A stretch of 7,613 nucleotides of DNA from Chloroflexota bacterium (GTDB lineage Bacteria > Chloroflexota > Dehalococcoidia > SZUA-161 > SpSt-899): the NCBI GenBank assembly GCA_018725425.1, contig QLUL01000045.1:1-7613 (forward strand), written 5' to 3'. This document shows, piece by piece, positions 5,614-7,613 of the stretch (positions are counted from its first letter, which is position 1; every line of letters begins with the position of its first letter). Both the position numbers and the translations under genes were made by a program. The notes beneath the pieces are model-generated. The model did not search any database, was not told the DNA's origin, and worked only from the letters and a program-made list of their open reading frames with translations.

Positions 5614-6858
5614 TCAGATAGTCCAGCTTTTTACAACAAAATCCTCCACCTCGGCCATGAGGGCATTCAAGAAGTCCGCTTCCTCCACAGTGCGTATCTT
5701 TTTGCCCTTTTTGAAGATCACCCCCCGCCCCTTGCTACAGGCCAGGCCCACATCGGCATCTCTGGCCTCGCCGGGGCCGTTGACCACACACCCCATCACC
5801 GCCACCGTGATCGACTTTTGTATTAACGAGAGGCGCTCTTCCACCACACCGGCCAGCTCGTAAAAACCCTCGACCTCGCACCTGCCGCAGGTGGGGCAAC
5901 TGACCAGCGTCGGCCCTCGCTGCCGCAAGTCCAGCGACTTCAGAATCTGGTAGGCAACGAAGACCTCCTCACACGGGTCGGGGGTGGTGAGTGAGATGCG
6001 GAGGCTATCCCCGATCCCGAGATGCAAAAGCACGCCCAGTCCGACCGCGCTGCGGATAGCACCCGATTTGGGGAGTCCGGCCTCGGTGATTCCCAGATGT
6101 ATCGGATAGGGCATCATTTCGGCGACGGCCTTGTTTGCCTCGATGGTGGCAAGCACGCTGGATGCCTTGAGCGAGACCTCGATGAGGTCGAAGTCAAGAT
6201 TTTCGATGAAGCGAATCTGCTCTAGAGCGGTCTCGACCATTCGAGATGCCAGAGGGCGGAGTTCGGTCGAGAGTCGGGAGTCGGGAGTCTGGAGTCCCCC
6301 ATTGCCAGTCGAGAGTCCAGAGTCTGATAGGACGGGCATCTTGCCCGTCAACTGGAGTCCCTCGCTCCCCCCTTTCGAGTCGAGAGTCCAGAGTCTGGTA
6401 GGACGGGCATCTTGCCCGTCAACTGGACTCCCTCGCTCCCTCCCCCTGGGCAAGCTTCCGGCATTGATTCCGATGCGAAGGGGTATCGACCTTTCTTTAG
6501 CCAGGTGAACTATGGCAGCGATATCCTGCGGTTGCCGGATGTTCCCCGGGTTGAATCTGACCTGATCAATGTTTTCCCTCATAGCGGCTAGTGCCAGGCG
6601 ATAGTCGAAGTGAATATCGGCGATGAGGGGAATCGGGACGCGGCGCTTTATCTCGCCCAGCGCCGCGGCGGCCTCGTTATCCGGCACCGCCAGTCTCACA
6701 ATCTCGCACCCAGAGTCGGCCAGCCGCTCGATCTGAGCGATGGTTGCCCGGACATCGCGGGTGTCCGTCCTGGTCATCGACTGGACAATCACCCTGGCGG
6801 CACCCCCAACGGTGACGCTGCCAACATGGATGGTCCGGGAGGCTCGGCGTCGGATCAT
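5614..6858 (-). CDS. ispG: (E)-4-hydroxy-3-methylbut-2-enyl-diphosphate synthase with in-frame repeat insertion
   Basis: IspG (GcpE), the [4Fe-4S] enzyme that converts MEcPP to HMBPP in the MEP isoprenoid pathway. The TIM-barrel part starts 'MIRRRASRTIHVGSVTVGG' and includes 'IVQSMTRTDTRDV', 'DIHFDYRLAL' and 'VRFNPGNI'. The C-terminal iron-sulfur domain has C321-P-T-C324, C357 in 'MGCVVNGPGEA', and E364, the expected cluster ligands. The length of 414 aa exceeds the usual bacterial form of about 350-370. The excess lies at about residues 137-205, between 'INAGSLP' and 'VETALEQIRFIE', and is encoded by repeats without breaking the frame. The inserted segment is Gly/Ser/Pro-rich and probably an exposed loop; activity is plausible but unproven. 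No Shine-Dalgarno is visible before the ATG. The upstream gene stop lies 20 bases away, so coupling is possible. Confidence 0.93.
   Translation of the reverse strand: MIRRRASRTIHVGSVTVGGAARVIVQSMTRTDTRDVRATIAQIERLADSGCEIVRLAVPDNEAAAALGEIKRRVPIPLIADIHFDYRLALAAMRENIDQVRFNPGNIRQPQDIAAIVHLAKERSIPLRIGINAGSLPRGRERGSPVDGQDARPTRLWTLDSKGGSEGLQLTGKMPVLSDSGLSTGNGGLQTPDSRLSTELRPLASRMVETALEQIRFIENLDFDLIEVSLKASSVLATIEANKAVAEMMPYPIHLGITEAGLPKSGAIRSAVGLGVLLHLGIGDSLRISLTTPDPCEEVFVAYQILKSLDLRQRGPTLVSCPTCGRCEVEGFYELAGVVEERLSLIQKSITVAVMGCVVNGPGEARDADVGLACSKGRGVIFKKGKKIRTVEEADFLNALMAEVEDFVVKSWTI
6271..6296. repeat. Heptanucleotide repeat GAGTC(G/T)G inside ispG
   Basis: Consecutive units GAGTCGG, GAGTCGG, GAGTCTG and a partial GAGTC, with period 7, lie within the ispG coding region. 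The same 7-base rhythm continues in the nearby direct repeats (GTCGAGA, GTCCAGA, GTCTGAT at 6308-6328) and resembles the period-7 array at the left window edge. Confidence 0.65.
6307..6440. repeat. Two 63-bp direct repeats, each with a 19-bp palindrome, inside ispG
   Basis: Copies at 6307-6369 and 6378-6440 are identical at 61 of 63 positions, offset by 71 bases. Each contains GACGGGCATCTTGCCCGTC (6331-6349 and 6402-6420), an 8-bp inverted repeat around a 3-base loop, like a REP/palindromic element. Because 71 is not a multiple of 3, the two copies are read in different frames: one as 'SPVDGQDARPTRLWTLDS', the other as 'LTGKMPVLSDSGLS'. Neither introduces a stop. Confidence 0.85.
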
Positions 6859-6878
6859 TTTACGAAAGCACTCGGCTA

Positions 6879-7235
6879 TCAGCGGTCAGCATTCAGCTTT
6901 TTGATGAATGCCGCAAGCATGCGTTTTGCCGCAGTCACATCAGTAGTAATACGTTCATAGGCCGAGTCCTTGAGTAAGATGAGATCGTGAGCAAGTAGAA
7001 TATGATATTCAAGCTCGCTTGCGGAACCCATCGCAATCTGAAGAAAGCGAGCTAACTCGGCATCCCCGCTTCTGCCACATCCCTCCGCAATGTTGGCGGG
7101 AATAGAAGAACAAGAACGTTTAATTTGGCTTGTCAGTCCGTACAACTCGTCCCGTGGAAACGCCCTGGTAGCCTTGTAGACCTCCAGAGTTAACTGATGA
7201 GCCTTCTTCCATACTTCTACTTTGAAATCCTTCAT
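6879..7235 (-). CDS. Four-helix bundle protein (23S rRNA intervening-sequence protein family)
   Basis: A 118-aa protein of the four-helix bundle family first known from proteins encoded in 23S rRNA intervening sequences (S23/IVP); it is also structurally related to Avd of diversity-generating retroelements. Family landmarks are 'VWKKAHQLTLEVY', 'LTSQIKRSCSSIPANIAEG' and 'ELEYHILLAHDLILL'. The molecular function of the stand-alone members is unknown. I chose the ATG at 7235 ('MKDFKVEVWKK') because it has AAGG-type SD sequence 7-8 bases upstream and matches the usual family start. The frame is open back to 7343, but that stretch is repeat DNA and would begin inside rseP. The last residues 'KLNADR' are encoded by the terminal repeat of the cassette. 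It lies inside the rseP-ispG pair, where no such gene is usual. Confidence 0.88.
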   Translation of the reverse strand: MKDFKVEVWKKAHQLTLEVYKATRAFPRDELYGLTSQIKRSCSSIPANIAEGCGRSGDAELARFLQIAMGSASELEYHILLAHDLILLKDSAYERITTDVTAAKRMLAAFIKKLNADR

Positions 7236-7237
7236 CC

Positions 7238-7259
7238 GGTAATCCTTCGGTAATCCTTC
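7238..7259 (-). repeat. Tandem 11-bp duplication containing the ribosome-binding site
   Basis: On the minus strand GAAGGATTACC occurs twice head to tail (7249-7259, then 7238-7248) immediately before 'GG-ATG' of the four-helix-bundle gene. Each copy supplies a GAAGG core; only the proximal one is at normal spacing (8 bases). Confidence 0.7.
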
Positions 7260-7323
7260 AGTGCTCGATTTCCCAGTGATGATCTGGGGCTGATAGCTGA
7301 AAGCTGGCTGCTGATTGCTTTCG

Positions 7324-7613
7324 CTAGGGAAGGAAACCCTCACCTCGGAAGATGCGGAGGATATCGTGATAGCTGATTACCACGATCAAAGCAAGGAGAA
7401 GGGCAAACCCGATCGTGTGTACAATATTTTCAACCCTGGGAGAGACACGCTTCCCTCTCCGCAGCAGCTCCAGAAGAACGAAAACAATCCGGCCACCATC
7501 CAGCGCCGGAATCGGGAGGAGGTTGACAATCCCCAGATTTATGCTTAAGAGAGCCGCCAACATCAGAAGATTCAGTATGCCCCATTCGGCTACCTCGACA
7601 GTTAGCTGACCGA
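7324..7613 (-). CDS. rseP: RseP/RIP-type site-2 metalloprotease, C-terminal part (5' end beyond the window)
   Basis: The last 95 residues of an M50-family intramembrane zinc protease; the frame is open to the right edge. 'LLSINLGIVNLLPIPALDGG' is the conserved C-terminal segment whose L-D-G motif supplies the Asp zinc ligand. The HExxH helix and PDZ domain would lie outside the window. A final hydrophobic helix 'TIGFALLLALIVVIS' is followed by a short tail and TAG. In the family, RseP cleaves membrane-bound anti-sigma factors or signal peptides. Its position before ispG matches the common dxr-rseP-ispG cluster, here separated by the inserted cassette. Confidence 0.9.
   Translation of the reverse strand, partial: GQLTVEVAEWGILNLLMLAALLSINLGIVNLLPIPALDGGRIVFVLLELLRRGKRVSPRVENIVHTIGFALLLALIVVISYHDILRIFRGEGFLP

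Larger units (their letters stand above)
6863..7323 (-). mobile_element. 461-bp cassette with imperfect terminal inverted repeats carrying a four-helix-bundle gene
   Basis: The ends are CGAAAGCA (6863-6870) and its exact complement TGCTTTCG (7316-7323). Just inside, 6878-6900 and 7293-7315 are inverted copies matching at 19 of 23 positions, with 7 extra bases on the left. The unit begins directly after the rseP TAG (7324-7326) and ends 4 bases before the ispG ATG, filling the entire junction. It encodes one gene and no transposase. No clear target-site duplication is visible. Mobility is inferred from structure only. Confidence 0.5.

Noticed and set aside
6307..6440. CRISPR array from the repeated units in ispG
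   Set aside because: Only two long copies separated by 8 bases, lying in a coding frame, with no spacer-sized unique sequences.
6131..6508. Plus-strand 125-codon ORF opposite ispG
   Set aside because: It arises from the repeat insertion being open on both strands; the remainder is antisense to conserved IspG sequence.
7236..7343. Upstream extension of the four-helix-bundle gene to the ATG at 7343
   Set aside because: It would begin inside rseP and translate the terminal repeat; the ATG at 7235 has a ribosome-binding site and the usual family N-terminus.
7315..7548. Plus-strand ORF opposite rseP
   Set aside because: Antisense to the conserved 'NLLPIPALDGG' segment of the protease; no independent support.

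Overview
The window reads as a chromosomal segment (moderate to high GC) of an anaerobic, probably uncultured bacterium. The lineage is inferred. The rseP-ispG order, a GatA of ordinary bacterial type and benzoyl-CoA ring-cleavage genes would fit an anaerobic Chloroflexota (Dehalococcoidia-like), but a Desulfobacterota or Clostridia-type host cannot be excluded without a search. All genes except gatA lie on the minus strand.

Positions 1-2517 (minus): an anaerobic aromatic-degradation operon behind a strong sigma70-type promoter at 2488-2517. It encodes 6-hydroxycyclohex-1-ene-1-carbonyl-CoA dehydrogenase (had/bamQ), then the ring-opening hydrolase (oah/bamA), then an overlapping partial gene for a small AbrB-like protein that runs off the left edge. 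Had and Oah act consecutively in the lower benzoyl-CoA pathway: alcohol oxidation to the 6-oxo compound, then hydrolytic ring cleavage to 3-hydroxypimelyl-CoA. In this sequence had is interrupted by one in-frame TAG just after its structural-zinc motif.

Positions 2547-4060 (plus): gatA, the amidase subunit of the Asp/Glu-tRNA amidotransferase, divergent from had, with a clear -35/-10 pair and a perfect 12-bp palindrome at the expected transcription start. No gatC or gatB is in view.

Positions 4089-5579 (minus): poorly characterised small genes. There are two tightly spaced membrane proteins (85 and 58 aa), a roughly 330-bp non-coding block with inverted repeats, a 173-aa membrane-anchored extracytoplasmic protein of unknown function, and a 41-aa coiled-coil/TM ORF that looks like the C-terminal stub of a DUF1640-type protein.

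Positions 5614-7613 (minus): isoprenoid/membrane-protease region, partial rseP followed by ispG. Two insertions of repetitive DNA stand out. A 461-bp unit with imperfect terminal inverted repeats, carrying a four-helix-bundle (23S rRNA intervening-sequence type) gene, fits exactly between the rseP stop and the ispG start. Inside ispG, about 200 bp of palindrome-bearing and heptameric repeats is carried in frame and adds roughly 60-70 residues to the enzyme. Heptanucleotide-period repeats also occur at the left edge, where they are read as the C-terminal part of the partial gene. The recurring theme is short repeat families invading gaps and even open reading frames without breaking them.
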